A DNA stretch of 64,000 bases from NCBI RefSeq assembly GCF_002154725.1, contig NZ_MTAW01000098.1, forward strand, positions 21,594-85,593, given 5' to 3'. The translations under genes were made by a program, and so were the position numbers. The DNA comes from Nostoc sp. 106C (GTDB taxonomy: Bacteria; Cyanobacteriota; Cyanobacteriia; Cyanobacteriales; Nostocaceae). Shown in pieces: positions 42,165-51,819 of this stretch; position 1 is the stretch's first letter; each line of letters begins with the position of its first letter. The notes beneath the pieces are model-generated. The model saw nothing but the letters and a program-made list of their open reading frames with translations, did not search any database and was not told the DNA's origin.

Positions 42165-43676
42165 TTAAAACTCCATTCGCTGATACTCAGCAACGGAGGA
42201 TGCTGCGGGTCGTGCACGCTGTCTGGCCCAGTCTCTTAAAGCTGTGACCTGTTCTTGCATAGTTCGAGACAGCGGCAGGGTTGCCTTCAGTGCAGCAATA
42301 ATATCTAATTGGGTGAACTCACGCTCTTGGGCAAAAGCTTCGTACATTGCCGCAACAATCGCTTGTTCAATTTCTGCCCCAGAAAAACCATCCGACATCT
42401 TAGCTAATTGTCCTAGATCGAACCGCGAGATGTCTTCACGACGCTTCGTCAGGTGGATGTTATAAATATCCTGACGTTCTTCGGGTGTGGGCAGATCCAC
42501 AAAGAAAATTTCATCAAAGCGACCTTTCCTCAGGAACTCCCCGGGCAAGCGTTCCACTCTGTTAGCGGTTGCCATCACGAACACGGGAGATTTCTTTTCT
42601 TGCATCCAGGTCAGGAAAGAACCGAATATCCGACTGGAAGTACCGCCATCTGAATCACCAGAGCCAGCACTACCAGCGAAAGATTTATCCAACTCGTCAA
42701 TAAACAGAATCGTTGGAGAAATTGATTCTGCTGTTTTCAGGGCATTACGCAGATTGGCTTCACTTCGACCCACCATTGAGCCGTCGTAAACTCTACCCAT
42801 ATCCAAGCGTAAAATTGGTAACCCCCAGAGTCGGGAAGTAGTTTTAGCAATTAGCGACTTACCACAACCTGGAACTCCTAGAATTAGCATTCCTTTTGGT
42901 TGAGGTAGACCATACTCTCTAGCTTTCTCAGTAAAAGCATTAGAGCGTTGCTTGAGCCATTTTTTCAGTTCTTCTAAGCCACCTACAGCATCAATGGTTT
43001 CATCTTCTTCAATGTACTCTAATATACCATTGCGCCGAATTAGCTGCTTTTTCTCAGATAAAACTATATCTACTTCATCTTCCGTCAACCGCCCTGTAGT
43101 TACCTGTGCCTTCCGATAGACTTTTTCAGCCTCATCTTTAGTTAAACCCAGAGCTGCTCTTAGAAGCTTTTCTCTCGCCTCTGTTGTCAGCCGTCGCCCA
43201 CGATTTTGATCTAAATGGTGAGTTAAAACTTTATTTAACTCAGCCATGTCTGGTAATTGAAAGTCGAGAACTACAACTTCCTTTTCCAATTCAATAGGCA
43301 CTTGCTGAACCGGCGACATTAAAATAATATTTTTAGGTGAACCTTTAAAACTAGCGATCGCATCACGTAGCGATCTTGCTGTCGCAGGCGCATCTATAAA
43401 TGGATGTAAATCTTTAAGTATAAATATACCGGGTTCTTTATGTCGGATAATCCACTCAATTGCTGCCTCTGGAGAAACAGTATTGTGTTGGGTGACATTC
43501 CGGGGTTGACCATACTCCACGATGCCGTGAGTTACTGTCCAAACAAATACTCGGCGTTGGGGCTTTAATAACTGGGCGATTGTGGAGATTGCCTGCTCAG
43601 CCCGCTCTTCCTCGGAGGTCACAAGGTAGATTAGAGGGTATTGAGCTTGAATTAAAATATTGAGCTCTTCTTTCAT
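42165..43676 (-). CDS. ycf46: AAA ATPase Ycf46
   Basis: 503 residues. The N-terminal 230 residues form a degenerate ATPase-like domain (LIYLVTSEEERAEQAISTIA, GIFILKDLHPFIDAP). The C-terminal AAA domain has Walker A GVPGCGKS, Walker B ILFIDELDKSFAG, sensor FVMATANRVERLP and the arginine finger region LRKGRFDEIFFVD. It matches Ycf46 of cyanobacteria and red-algal plastids, linked to regulation of photosynthesis and inorganic carbon use. It is followed by ycf35 in the same direction. Soluble; the remodelled target is unknown. Confidence 0.93.
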   Translation of the reverse strand: MKEELNILIQAQYPLIYLVTSEEERAEQAISTIAQLLKPQRRVFVWTVTHGIVEYGQPRNVTQHNTVSPEAAIEWIIRHKEPGIFILKDLHPFIDAPATARSLRDAIASFKGSPKNIILMSPVQQVPIELEKEVVVLDFQLPDMAELNKVLTHHLDQNRGRRLTTEAREKLLRAALGLTKDEAEKVYRKAQVTTGRLTEDEVDIVLSEKKQLIRRNGILEYIEEDETIDAVGGLEELKKWLKQRSNAFTEKAREYGLPQPKGMLILGVPGCGKSLIAKTTSRLWGLPILRLDMGRVYDGSMVGRSEANLRNALKTAESISPTILFIDELDKSFAGSAGSGDSDGGTSSRIFGSFLTWMQEKKSPVFVMATANRVERLPGEFLRKGRFDEIFFVDLPTPEERQDIYNIHLTKRREDISRFDLGQLAKMSDGFSGAEIEQAIVAAMYEAFAQEREFTQLDIIAALKATLPLSRTMQEQVTALRDWARQRARPAASSVAEYQRMEF

Positions 43677-43766
43677 ATCGACCTACTTGAGACCTTAGTA
43701 CAGTACAGACATCGTTTTGTTGGTAACGACAACCGAATTATGAATTTAATTATTCATAATTCATAT

Positions 43767-44114
43767 CTAGCAAGGGACTAACTCTTCCTCACCCATTGGA
43801 TGGGTTTTTTCTTTATCTATTTCATCAATGGAAATATCTTCTTGACCAATTACCCCTGGTTGATTATTTAAGGTAATTAGTTCTCCATCACGTAACACCA
43901 ACGAACTTTCACAGTTGGGACAAGAATATACTCTATGGCTTCTTCCATAAGAAGAAGCTTCAAATTCCTCAACTAATTCTGAATTAGATAAGTAAAAAAA
44001 TAGGGCACGTTCCGCAAGATCTGACATTGGCTCAGAATCAACCGCTGAACGAATCTTCAGCCTTCTGTGCAGTTCTGGTGACAAATACAAAGTAACCTTT
44101 TGCTTAGTTTGCAT
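43767..44114 (-). CDS. Ribbon-helix-helix protein with a Zn-ribbon-like pair of Cys
   Basis: 115 residues. Residues 5-50 (KVTLYLSPELHRRLKIRSAV, SDLAERALFFYL) match the ribbon-helix-helix DNA-binding fold of CopG-type regulators. A CPNCESS motif follows (residues 69-75) and the tail is acidic (QEDISIDEIDKEK), ending in PC. No toxin gene is adjacent, so an antitoxin role is not supported; a stand-alone regulator is more likely. It lies upstream of ycf46 on the same strand, 90 bases away. Confidence 0.75.
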   Translation of the reverse strand: MQTKQKVTLYLSPELHRRLKIRSAVDSEPMSDLAERALFFYLSNSELVEEFEASSYGRSHRVYSCPNCESSLVLRDGELITLNNQPGVIGQEDISIDEIDKEKTHPMGEEELVPC

Positions 44115-44418
44115 ATAACTCTTTGACGGCCTTACCCGGGTATGTATATTACGTTATCGGTTCCCTTCTGGCTTGTCAAGCCAGCAAAACGTTTTGACGC
44201 TAATATTGTTACATTTGTTCACACATTGGGTATTGATCGTTATTAATCTCCTTTCCTGGCCTGCTGTTAATGTAAATCCAGATAACTGTTCTTGACGCGA
44301 CAAGGTGGATTGAAACGAAATCCCACCCTTACACAGAGTGGGATGAACTGAAAAATAAATTATGGGATTGATGGATTGCTCTTGTTGAGAGATTCTGCCT
44401 GCATTACAACAGAGATCG
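44115..44418. other. Intergenic region with a hairpin
   Basis: 304 bases. TCCCAC and GTGGGA (about 44321-44342) form a short hairpin about 80 bases beyond the end of the GH65 gene; a probable terminator. A single ATTGAAAC resembles the end of CRISPR repeats, but no repeat array exists. Confidence 0.5.
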
Positions 44419-47367
44419 TCAAACCCCTGCTTCTACTAATACAGCTTGCTTTTCGCTGTTGGCTATATACCGTTGTAAGTCTTGCCAACTTACTCTTTCT
44501 AGACTGGATAATACTACATTAGCTCTACCCAATCGCTCTACTGGTCCTAGCCCAACAGACCACATCCCAGCGGCTCTAGCTGCTTCTACTCCAGCTTTGG
44601 CATCTTCCACAACAACACACTGAGATGGTGAAACACCAAGTTGTTGGGCAGCAAACAAAAAGAGGTCAGGAGCAGGTTTTGGTTGTAAGACACTGTAGCC
44701 ATCGGCTATGGCATCGAACTGATTTCCAATACCCAAGCGTTGAATTACTGTCTGAGCATTTTTACTGGAAGAACCCAAAGCGACTTTAATTCCAGCAGTG
44801 CGTAGTTCTTGCAACAAGTTTTTGACTCCAGGAAGCAAATTGTCTGTGGTAATTTTCTGAATTAATTCCAAAAAGTAACCGTTCTTGCGCTCCATCATTT
44901 CCTGAATTTGCTCTTCAGTGGCGGAGCGATCGCCTAAAATTTGTAGCAGGGTTTCTCGCCGCGGCAATCCTCTGATGGCGTCGTTGGCTTCTCGGTCAAA
45001 AGGAATGCCTTCTTCATCGGCTACTCGCTTCCAACCCAAATAGTGCAACTCAGAACTATCAGTCAACACACCATCTAAGTCAAAGATGACAGCCTTAATT
45101 TGTGGGTGTGAAGTTTGCAGATTCACATCTGCTTGTTTGTCAGCAATTTCTATCTCTGTTTCTTGCCCCAAGTCGAAGTCATACCATTCGTTGTGCCATT
45201 GCAGCCGGAATTTCAAGCGTTTCCAACTTGGAGGCAAATTAGGACAAGCAACCGGGCCAAATTGAGTCATTCTAATGCCGCCAAAACCGAATACTACAGC
45301 TTGCCATACGCCTCCAGCACTTGCTGCATGAATTCCTTCGGCTGCATTCCGCCTGACGTCTTCTAAATCTACCAAAGCTGACCGGAGAAAATGTGTGTAG
45401 GCGTGAGTTGGTTGATTGAGGTCGCAAGCTAAGATAGCATGAATTGCTGGACCGAGAGATGAACCATAGGTATGGTCGGTGCGCTTGGTATAATAATCCC
45501 AGTTGATAGCTAAGGTTTTATAGTCATAGCGCTCTCTTAGCAAATAGAGGAGCATCAAAACATCTGGCTGTTTGAGAATCTGCTTTTCATTTGTCGCTTC
45601 AATTCCCAATAAACCTTGTAAGGATTGGCTGCGTGGCTCGTAGTCAGCAAGATTGACTTCTTCAAGTTGGTAAAAGCCTTCAAACTGCTCAATTAAGCCA
45701 GTCAATTTATCTTCATTAACATATAGACGCTCTTGAATATCCGCCCATTGATGTAAGCGTTCTGTAGTCAAGTTGAGTTGTTGCGCCAATTGTACAGATT
45801 TTTCCGGATAAACTTGCTTCAGCCAGTCCCAAAGTGCTAAAGCTGATTGCAAATGCCACTGCACCATTAAATTGGTGAAGGCGTTATTATTAACGCGATC
45901 GTGGTTTTCATCAGGGCCAATCACATCCAAGATGTCGTAACCGTTACGCTCTTGATTCCTACTAACCCGACTTTCCCAGAAAACTGCTGTATCTAAAATA
46001 ATTTCCGCGCCATAATCCCGCATCCAATCGTCATTATCTGTAGTCTGCCAATAGTGCCAAACTGCATAGGCGACATCTGTATTGATATGTACTTCAATAT
46101 CACCGCACCAAATTCTGACTAATTCACCGTTACCGCTAGCATGAGGTACCCAGCGAGGAGTAACTTCATCACCAGTATCGGCACTTTCCCAAGCAAACAT
46201 GGCTCCTTGATATCCCGCTTCTTGGGCTTTACGTCGCGCTCCTGGTAAGGTGTGGTAGCGATAGGTGAGCAAGTTACGCGCTAGGTCAGGTTGAGTTAAG
46301 GTCAGGAACGGAAGAATAAAAATTTCTGTATCCCAAAATATATGTCCGCGATAAGCAAAACCAGATAGGGTTTTGGGCGGAATGCTCACACGGTCATCGT
46401 GACGCGGTGCTACAGCTAATAATTGAAATAAATTGTAACGGACACTTAACTGCGCCTGGCGATCGCCTTCAATAATAATGTCACTGTCTTGCCATACTTT
46501 TTCCCAGGCTGCAATGTGAGCTGCTAGCAGCGTTGAGTAACGGGGTTCATCTGCTAATCTCTGTAGCGCTGCTGCGATCGGAATTTCTGTTTCCCGTGAT
46601 GTAAACACGGTAACAATCTTTTCTACAGTCACGCTTTTTCCTGGTATTACCTGGAAGGTGGTTGTTAAGCTGGGAGAAGTTTCAGCATTTTCTAGGCTGA
46701 CAGGTGGAGGATTTTCACCTTCTACAACCAACTTAGTTGCCATCCCTAACTTAATTTCTGAGTGGCGAGTTTGGTTATACAGCCAGATTATCTGCTCTAC
46801 ACCACCTTGATTGAGGATTTTCCAATGTGGTACGCCTTGTGTATGGGGTTCTGGGTCTAAATCAACTGTAAAAGAGATTTCACCTTCAAAATCTAAGGAT
46901 GTAACCTGAGCACGAATTGCTAAAACATGCTGATCTGCCAGACTCGCAAACCGTTCAAAGTGAAAGTCTAGAGTATGTCCTTTGGGAGAACGCCAGCGGA
47001 CATCACGGCTAACTATACCTAAACGCAAGTCTAGCCGTCGTTCGTAGTTGAGAATCTCACCACTGTCCATACTAAAGCGATCGCCTGCCACTTTGACTAC
47101 CAATGGCAGCCAGCTTGGGCAGTTAACAAGTTCAGTATGGGCAATTACAACCTTGTCATACACACCGTGGATGAGTGTTGCTGTAGAATCCTGAGGATAG
47201 CCTTCCTCAAAAGTACCCCGCGTTCCTAAGTAACCGTTGCTAAGGGTAAAGACTGTCTCTTTATGATGCAGCTGTGCTGGGTCAAATTCTGTTTCAATAA
47301 CGTTCCAGTCTGTAGCTTCAATCAGCGCCTGATTGTTTTGAAAATCGTGAACGGATAAGTTGGCCAT
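44419..47367 (-). CDS. GH65 disaccharide phosphorylase fused to beta-phosphoglucomutase
   Basis: 982 residues. The first 750 form a glycoside hydrolase family 65 protein: an N-terminal beta-sandwich (VFTLSNGYLGTRGTFEEGYP), an (alpha/alpha)6 barrel (GYQGAMFAWESADTGDE) and the catalytic acid Glu in DVIGPDENHDRVN. The last 220 form a HAD-type beta-phosphoglucomutase (IFDLDGVLTDSSELHYLGW, GSSKNAQTVIQRLGI, VVEDAKAGVEAARAAGM). The phosphorylase would split an alpha-glucoside with phosphate to beta-glucose-1-phosphate, which the second domain turns into glucose-6-phosphate. The disaccharide (trehalose, maltose, kojibiose or nigerose) is not settled by sequence. Confidence 0.92.
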   Translation of the reverse strand: MANLSVHDFQNNQALIEATDWNVIETEFDPAQLHHKETVFTLSNGYLGTRGTFEEGYPQDSTATLIHGVYDKVVIAHTELVNCPSWLPLVVKVAGDRFSMDSGEILNYERRLDLRLGIVSRDVRWRSPKGHTLDFHFERFASLADQHVLAIRAQVTSLDFEGEISFTVDLDPEPHTQGVPHWKILNQGGVEQIIWLYNQTRHSEIKLGMATKLVVEGENPPPVSLENAETSPSLTTTFQVIPGKSVTVEKIVTVFTSRETEIPIAAALQRLADEPRYSTLLAAHIAAWEKVWQDSDIIIEGDRQAQLSVRYNLFQLLAVAPRHDDRVSIPPKTLSGFAYRGHIFWDTEIFILPFLTLTQPDLARNLLTYRYHTLPGARRKAQEAGYQGAMFAWESADTGDEVTPRWVPHASGNGELVRIWCGDIEVHINTDVAYAVWHYWQTTDNDDWMRDYGAEIILDTAVFWESRVSRNQERNGYDILDVIGPDENHDRVNNNAFTNLMVQWHLQSALALWDWLKQVYPEKSVQLAQQLNLTTERLHQWADIQERLYVNEDKLTGLIEQFEGFYQLEEVNLADYEPRSQSLQGLLGIEATNEKQILKQPDVLMLLYLLRERYDYKTLAINWDYYTKRTDHTYGSSLGPAIHAILACDLNQPTHAYTHFLRSALVDLEDVRRNAAEGIHAASAGGVWQAVVFGFGGIRMTQFGPVACPNLPPSWKRLKFRLQWHNEWYDFDLGQETEIEIADKQADVNLQTSHPQIKAVIFDLDGVLTDSSELHYLGWKRVADEEGIPFDREANDAIRGLPRRETLLQILGDRSATEEQIQEMMERKNGYFLELIQKITTDNLLPGVKNLLQELRTAGIKVALGSSSKNAQTVIQRLGIGNQFDAIADGYSVLQPKPAPDLFLFAAQQLGVSPSQCVVVEDAKAGVEAARAAGMWSVGLGPVERLGRANVVLSSLERVSWQDLQRYIANSEKQAVLVEAGV

Positions 47368-48162
47368 GAGTAAACATACCTGTATTTAGGAGCTAGCTTG
47401 AGGTAGGATAAAATCCAATTTTTAGAAATTCGGTGAGCAATGCGCTCTTTTTCTATGTTGTCTCGACTTTGATGCAGTCTCAACAGTGGGCATAGACGTT
47501 ACTGCTAATATAAACGTTCCTAATTTCATCACTCTATAGATAGATTTTATTAATAACTCATATTCTCTGGCATTAATATTAGAAATTTTACGAATATATA
47601 TATATGGTTGAATTGCGTAACATAACAAAACTTATGTGTAAATTTAGCTCTAAATATCCTCATTGCCATGTTGATGAATAATTACTCTAGAAGTAGCTTG
47701 GCTAGAATAAATTGAAATAATTATTAAATTTTTGAGATAACTGCGACATGGTGAGGTTGTAAATTTTTTGTGACCTCAGCCATATATGTGGAAACACTTG
47801 CTATTACAGCTATTCCGGATTGCCATTGGCTAATCAAAAAAACGAGATATTTGTTTTTTTTATAAAAAATGAAGTTAATACAATATATTTAAAAGCCTAT
47901 TTTTAAGTGTTACTATTAGCAATTCCTGAACAAGCCATCTAAGGTGTGTATTATAGGTTCATCTTTAACTGTTGGGTAAGCCGCATTGTGACAGTTCGAT
48001 AAATTGACTGATGCCAGAAACTGACCATTGGTAGAAGTAGTCTTAACTTATGCTATTCGTGCTTTTGCTAGTGTGTAATTTTACTTTTTCCTAGATAATT
48101 TTTACTAGTCTAATATGATGCCAGTAAGTTGAAGAAAAAGTAGTGTATATATCGATATTGGC
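47368..48162. other. Intergenic region, nothing clear
   Basis: About 800 AT-rich bases without a believable gene, MITE end or known RNA motif. Short frames lack ribosome binding sites. It separates the GH65 gene from the P-type ATPase remnant. Confidence 0.5.
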
Positions 48163-48480
48163 TTAATTAAGCAGTCTTAAACCACTAAAAGTCACTAAGA
48201 CCGTAGAACCTTCATGCCCAATGACACCGATAGCTAAATTAATATTGCTGAGAAAGTCGCTTATGAGCAGCAAGAGAATAAAATTCCAGGCTACAGTTAG
48301 ATTCTGTTTGACTATACATTGCGATCGCTTATTCAAATACATCGTCACAACAATTTTCTCTAATCTATCTGCCATCACCCCGACATCTGCTGTTTCTAAA
48401 GCGACATTACTGCCAGATACATCCATTGCAATGCTCACAGCCTGAGTTAAAGCAGGTGCGTCGTTAATGCTAAGTAGAAC
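48163..48480 (-). pseudogene. C-terminal remnant of a P1B-type metal-transporting ATPase
   Basis: The minus-strand frame reads INDAPALTQAVSIAMDVSGS, NVALETADVGVMADRLEKIV, KRSQCIVKQNLTVAWNFILL and GVIGHEGSTVLVTFSGLRLL. These are the hinge (GDGINDAPAL) and last membrane helices of Zn/Cd/Co-type P1B ATPases. The conserved MVGDG before INDAPAL is missing, replaced by unrelated sequence, and the phosphorylation (DKTGT) and metal-binding parts are absent. It cannot pump metal. Confidence 0.82.
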
Positions 48481-48516
48481 GGTGTGGAAAAACAAAACTA
48501 TGTTAAGAAAAATCAA

Positions 48517-48814
48517 ATAGGCTTAAACCCTCTTCCCTCCTGCCTCCTGCCTTCTGCCTCCTGCCTCATCCCAACGATAAATATTCACGCCGACCTACTT
48601 ATCTGGCACCATTGCTACTATTTGACGCTTTTTCTGCAAATTATCGATAATTTCGAGCTTATATTCAGGTAAAAGTTCAAGCTATTGGGGTACGTCGGGA
48701 CATCAAAGAAAACCATACGGGCAATCATGGTAAAAAATACTAAAGTACTTCTAGGCAAGAAGCTTCTGGTACGTATGTCCCCGACAACTGAAAACTGAGC
48801 GCGGAGTAGAGAAA
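48517..48814. repeat. Repeat-rich gap with heptamer tandem repeats
   Basis: 48536-48568 contains tandem copies of a CCTGCCT-type heptamer (short tandemly repeated repetitive sequence). 48570-48605 matches a motif also seen at 6910 (AACGATAAATAT). AAATTATCGATAATTT near 48637 is a perfect 16-base palindrome. No gene is seen. GGAG at 48803-48806 is the ribosome binding site of the following gene. Confidence 0.55.
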
Positions 48815-49525
48815 TTGATTAACCTCAATCGCTACAAAGTTTTAACATTCGATTGTTACGGCACCCTAATTGATTGGGAAAGCGGGATTTTAGCAGCCCT
48901 AAAGCCACTTCTGTCTACCTACGGTCATAACTTAAATGATGAACATATTCTGCAACTTTATGCAGAATTTGAGGCAGAAATTCAGAAAGGAGAATACATA
49001 ACATATAAAGAAGTTCTCAGAAAAGTAGCCCAAAGGTTTAGTGAATATTTTGGCTTTACCCTTGCTTCTCAAGAATTATATTCTCTTGCTGATTCTATTA
49101 AGTATTGGTCACCTTTTTCAGATACAGTTGCGGCGTTGAAATCTCTCAAAAAAAAGTTTAAGCTGGCAATTATTTCTAATGTAGATGACAATCTCTTTGC
49201 TTTTTCTGCACAACATTTAGAAGTTGAATTTGACTGGATTATTACAGCAGAGCAAGTAAAAAGTTATAAACCTTCTCTCAACAATTTTAGAGTTGCAATT
49301 GAGAGAATTGACCTACCTCTAGAGCAGATATTGCACGTTGCTGGTAGTATTTATCATGATATTGTTCCAGCCCAATCTTTAGGAATATCCACAGTTTGGG
49401 TCAACCGAAGAGCAGGTAAAGAAGGAATTGGTGCAAACCTACCAGTAGTTGCTCAACCTGATTTAGAAGTGTCAAATTTGCATACTCTAGCTGTTTTGAC
49501 TACAAGACCTGGAGATAGGGACTAG
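48815..49525 (+). CDS. Haloacid-dehalogenase-type (type II) HAD hydrolase
   Basis: 236 residues with a TTG start (GGAG site nine bases upstream; no internal Met). HAD motifs: nucleophile Asp in LTFDCYGTLIDWESG, motif II Ser in IISNVDDN, motif III Lys in KSYKPSLNNF, and HVAGSIYHDIVPAQ for motif IV. The last matches the L-2-haloacid dehalogenase/phosphatase subgroup. The natural substrate is more likely a sugar phosphate or similar than a halo-acid. Soluble, probably monocistronic. Confidence 0.85.
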   Translation: MINLNRYKVLTFDCYGTLIDWESGILAALKPLLSTYGHNLNDEHILQLYAEFEAEIQKGEYITYKEVLRKVAQRFSEYFGFTLASQELYSLADSIKYWSPFSDTVAALKSLKKKFKLAIISNVDDNLFAFSAQHLEVEFDWIITAEQVKSYKPSLNNFRVAIERIDLPLEQILHVAGSIYHDIVPAQSLGISTVWVNRRAGKEGIGANLPVVAQPDLEVSNLHTLAVLTTRPGDRD

Positions 49526-49754
49526 GCATTAATGAGGATACCAATCTTAAGCTTGTTGGAAGATAGTCTGTAATTCTTCATGGGACATTTTATCCAAATT
49601 TTTCCAGATAAAGCTCATTCGTCCTTAATCTTGTAGTTGCTGGCGCTGTCGGTCAAGAAAATTCTAGTAGCTTAAGTACTGATACTTACTAAGCGGTTAT
49701 GAATTCCTAGTGTAAAGTAACCTTGAATTAATTACACTCGTCACTCATTTATAT

Positions 49755-50009
49755 TTATGCTTTTTGATTTTGCGACTTAAACCTACCTGCAATAAACTCT
49801 CGCTTATTTATATGCTTAGTTTTGCGTTTGGTAACTCGCTCTCGCCACATACGGAAACTGGATTCTTTCATTTCACGCCTCATTAACGCAATTACCTGTT
49901 TTTCCAGCAGCCCAAACTGAGCTTCAATGGCATCAAACGGTGTTCTATCTTCCCATGCCATTTCAATGATGCGATCGATGGTTGCAGAATCGAGGTTTGG
50001 TAGCTTCAT
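49755..50009 (-). CDS. DUF2805/TIGR03643 family small protein
   Basis: 84 residues: LDSATIDRIIEMAWEDRTPF, DAIEAQFGLLEKQVIALMRR and SFRMWRERVTKRKTKH are the family pattern. The first half is an HTH-like helical unit, the last part is very basic, so nucleic-acid binding is possible. Function unknown. An AAATGAAGC start context with AAAGAAATG upstream supports the ATG at 50007-50009. Confidence 0.82.
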   Translation of the reverse strand: MKLPNLDSATIDRIIEMAWEDRTPFDAIEAQFGLLEKQVIALMRREMKESSFRMWRERVTKRKTKHINKREFIAGRFKSQNQKA

Positions 50010-50250
50010 TTCTTTGCTTTGGCGAAATTCTAACTATATATATTCTACTTTCCGTTCTTAATTATTTGCCCATACCATCGGCTTGCGTGTTGACATTTAA
50101 TTAGTCATAAGTGTGTACAGCTTCTTAAAAATGCTGCTGCTTTCCTACCTAAATGTACTCAGACGAAGCAGTTGCAGATTTAGTTACTTAAGAAGATATA
50201 ATGTGCCGCTACAATTCTGTATACAATATATTTTAAAATAGACTGATGCT

Positions 50251-50871
50251 TCATTTTGAGGGATAATTACCTTGGAACGAATGTAGTACTTCTTCATAAC
50301 AGACCAACCAAAAATAAAGTGCCATATTCAGACCGCTCAACAACTTAGGTACTCCCTCTAGTAGGTTAGGAGTTCCATCACCACTTAGGTGCAGTGAGTC
50401 CACTGTCACAGCAATAAATAATAAGCCTACACTAGCTAAAAGTATGATGTAAGAAGTTGATTTTATTTGTCGTCTAAAAGCTAATCCGTAGGATAAGGCA
50501 ATACTAGAATAAATTAAGATAGTTACTAGTTTAGGAATATGAAATTGAAGAGCAATAATGTGAATACGATAAATTTCGTTAATTAAATAACCTGCTGTTA
50601 AAAGCGCAGAAAAAAGAATAAATTTATTGTTTTTACCCGAAGGTTTAATTTTCCGGAGCAAGCCAAAACTAAAAGTACAAACTAACGGAGGTATACAACA
50701 TAATAGTTGAAAAGTGTGCGTTAATAACCCTGCGCTAGGATACTGTGGAGCCGGAGGTGGTAAAAATAATCCTCCTGTTGATACCTCAAATAGTTTAGTA
50801 GAAAAGATGAGAATAATAATTAGTAATAAACCTAAGCAATTGAACCAAAGAATAGTTTTGTAAGTTGACAT
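50251..50871 (-). CDS. Multi-pass membrane protein of unknown function
   Basis: 206 residues with about six hydrophobic helices (ILWFNCLGLLLIIILIFSTK, FQLLCCIPPLVCTFSFGLL, FILFSALLTAGYLINE, LVTILIYSSIALSYGLAF, YIILLASVGLLFIAVTV, MALYFWLVCYEEVL). No transporter or enzyme motif was recognised. It stands alone between small genes. Confidence 0.65.
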   Translation of the reverse strand: MSTYKTILWFNCLGLLLIIILIFSTKLFEVSTGGLFLPPPAPQYPSAGLLTHTFQLLCCIPPLVCTFSFGLLRKIKPSGKNNKFILFSALLTAGYLINEIYRIHIIALQFHIPKLVTILIYSSIALSYGLAFRRQIKSTSYIILLASVGLLFIAVTVDSLHLSGDGTPNLLEGVPKLLSGLNMALYFWLVCYEEVLHSFQGNYPSK

Positions 50872-50993
50872 ATAGTAGCCCGATTAAAGTTATAGTAATT
50901 TTATTAAAGGCTGTCCTTGATTATTTTTTCTATCAAGAGAATCTGAATTTCTCAGAGATTGACTCAAATTATTTTTTTAGAGTAAATAACTGT

Positions 50994-51809
50994 TCAACCT
51001 TTAAAATCACACTTTGAAGAATCAGGCATAATAGCATCTTGAAGAATTGCACCTTTGAGATTAGCTCCCTTAAGATTAGTTCCTCTAAGGTTAGCACCTC
51101 TAAGATTTGCCCCTGCTAGGTTTGCACCTTGAAGGTTAGACCATGCCAAGTTTGCACCTCGCAAATCAGCTTCACTAAGGTTAGCTCGAAACATATATGC
51201 ACTACTTAGATGAGCCTTGCTGAGATTAGCTTTATAAAGGTCAGCTTTGTAAAGGTAAGCTCCAATAACTTCCGCTTCGTGCAAGTTGGCTTCGCTGAGA
51301 TCGGTTGCAATCAAGTTAGCTTCAATCAGGTTGGCAAAACAAAGGTTTGCTCGAATTAGCTTTGCTGTACCTAAATCGGCATCTCTTAAGTCAGCACCAC
51401 GCAAGTCAGCCCCAATTAGATTAGCATTTGCGATCGTCGCACCTCTAAGATTCGCCCCACTCAAGTCACAGCCAATCAGGTTAGCATGAGTGAGATCTGC
51501 CTGTGTTAAAATAGCACCGCTCAAGTTAGCAACACTAAAGTTAGCTGTACTTAAGTTAGCTTCTATCAGCTTGGCACTATGAAGGTTAGCGCTACTCAGG
51601 TCAGCACCACTGAGATTTGCTCGCACGAGTAAAGCATGACTTAAATCTACCCTAGTGAAATTTACCCCTTGGAAGTTCGCACCTCTGAGGTTATCTCCAG
51701 AGAGGTTTGCGCTACTAATATCTGGTTCAATCTGGGGATTTTGATTTCTCCACTCAATCCATTGGACTGCACCAGCTTTGAGTAAAGCCAGATGCTCTCG
51801 ATTGGCCAT
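50994..51809 (-). CDS. Pentapeptide-repeat protein
   Basis: 271 residues from the ATG at 51807-51809 (AAAGGAGAGAC upstream); a longer frame overlaps the ccmP end and is unlikely. After an N-terminal segment (MANREHLALLKAGAVQWIEW, about 35 residues) nearly the whole protein consists of A(N/D)LXX pentapeptides (for example SGANLRGATIANANLIGADL), which fold into a right-handed square beta-helix. It has no signal peptide. Function unknown; cyanobacteria have many such proteins. It lies ten bases after ccmP, in the same operon. Confidence 0.9.
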   Translation of the reverse strand: MANREHLALLKAGAVQWIEWRNQNPQIEPDISSANLSGDNLRGANFQGVNFTRVDLSHALLVRANLSGADLSSANLHSAKLIEANLSTANFSVANLSGAILTQADLTHANLIGCDLSGANLRGATIANANLIGADLRGADLRDADLGTAKLIRANLCFANLIEANLIATDLSEANLHEAEVIGAYLYKADLYKANLSKAHLSSAYMFRANLSEADLRGANLAWSNLQGANLAGANLRGANLRGTNLKGANLKGAILQDAIMPDSSKCDFKG

Positions 51810-51819
51810 TGTCTCTCCT

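Noticed and set aside
42244..42789. Plus-strand frames opposite to ycf46
   Set aside because: Shadows of the conserved AAA ATPase gene.
44290..44350. CRISPR-repeat-like end (GGATTGAAAC-like) near 44310
   Set aside because: Only one copy is present, with no repeated unit at regular spacing and no cas genes.
47422..47628. 68-codon minus-strand frame upstream of the GH65 gene
   Set aside because: No recognisable family and no convincing start signal; lies in non-coding DNA.
48536..48568. CCTGCCT tandem heptamers as a CRISPR or coding repeat
   Set aside because: The unit is seven bases without spacers and lies in a non-coding gap; it is a typical cyanobacterial short tandem repeat.
51286..51489. 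Frame opposite to the pentapeptide gene
   Set aside because: Its regular Ser/Arg/Leu-rich pattern is the mirror of the pentapeptide codons.
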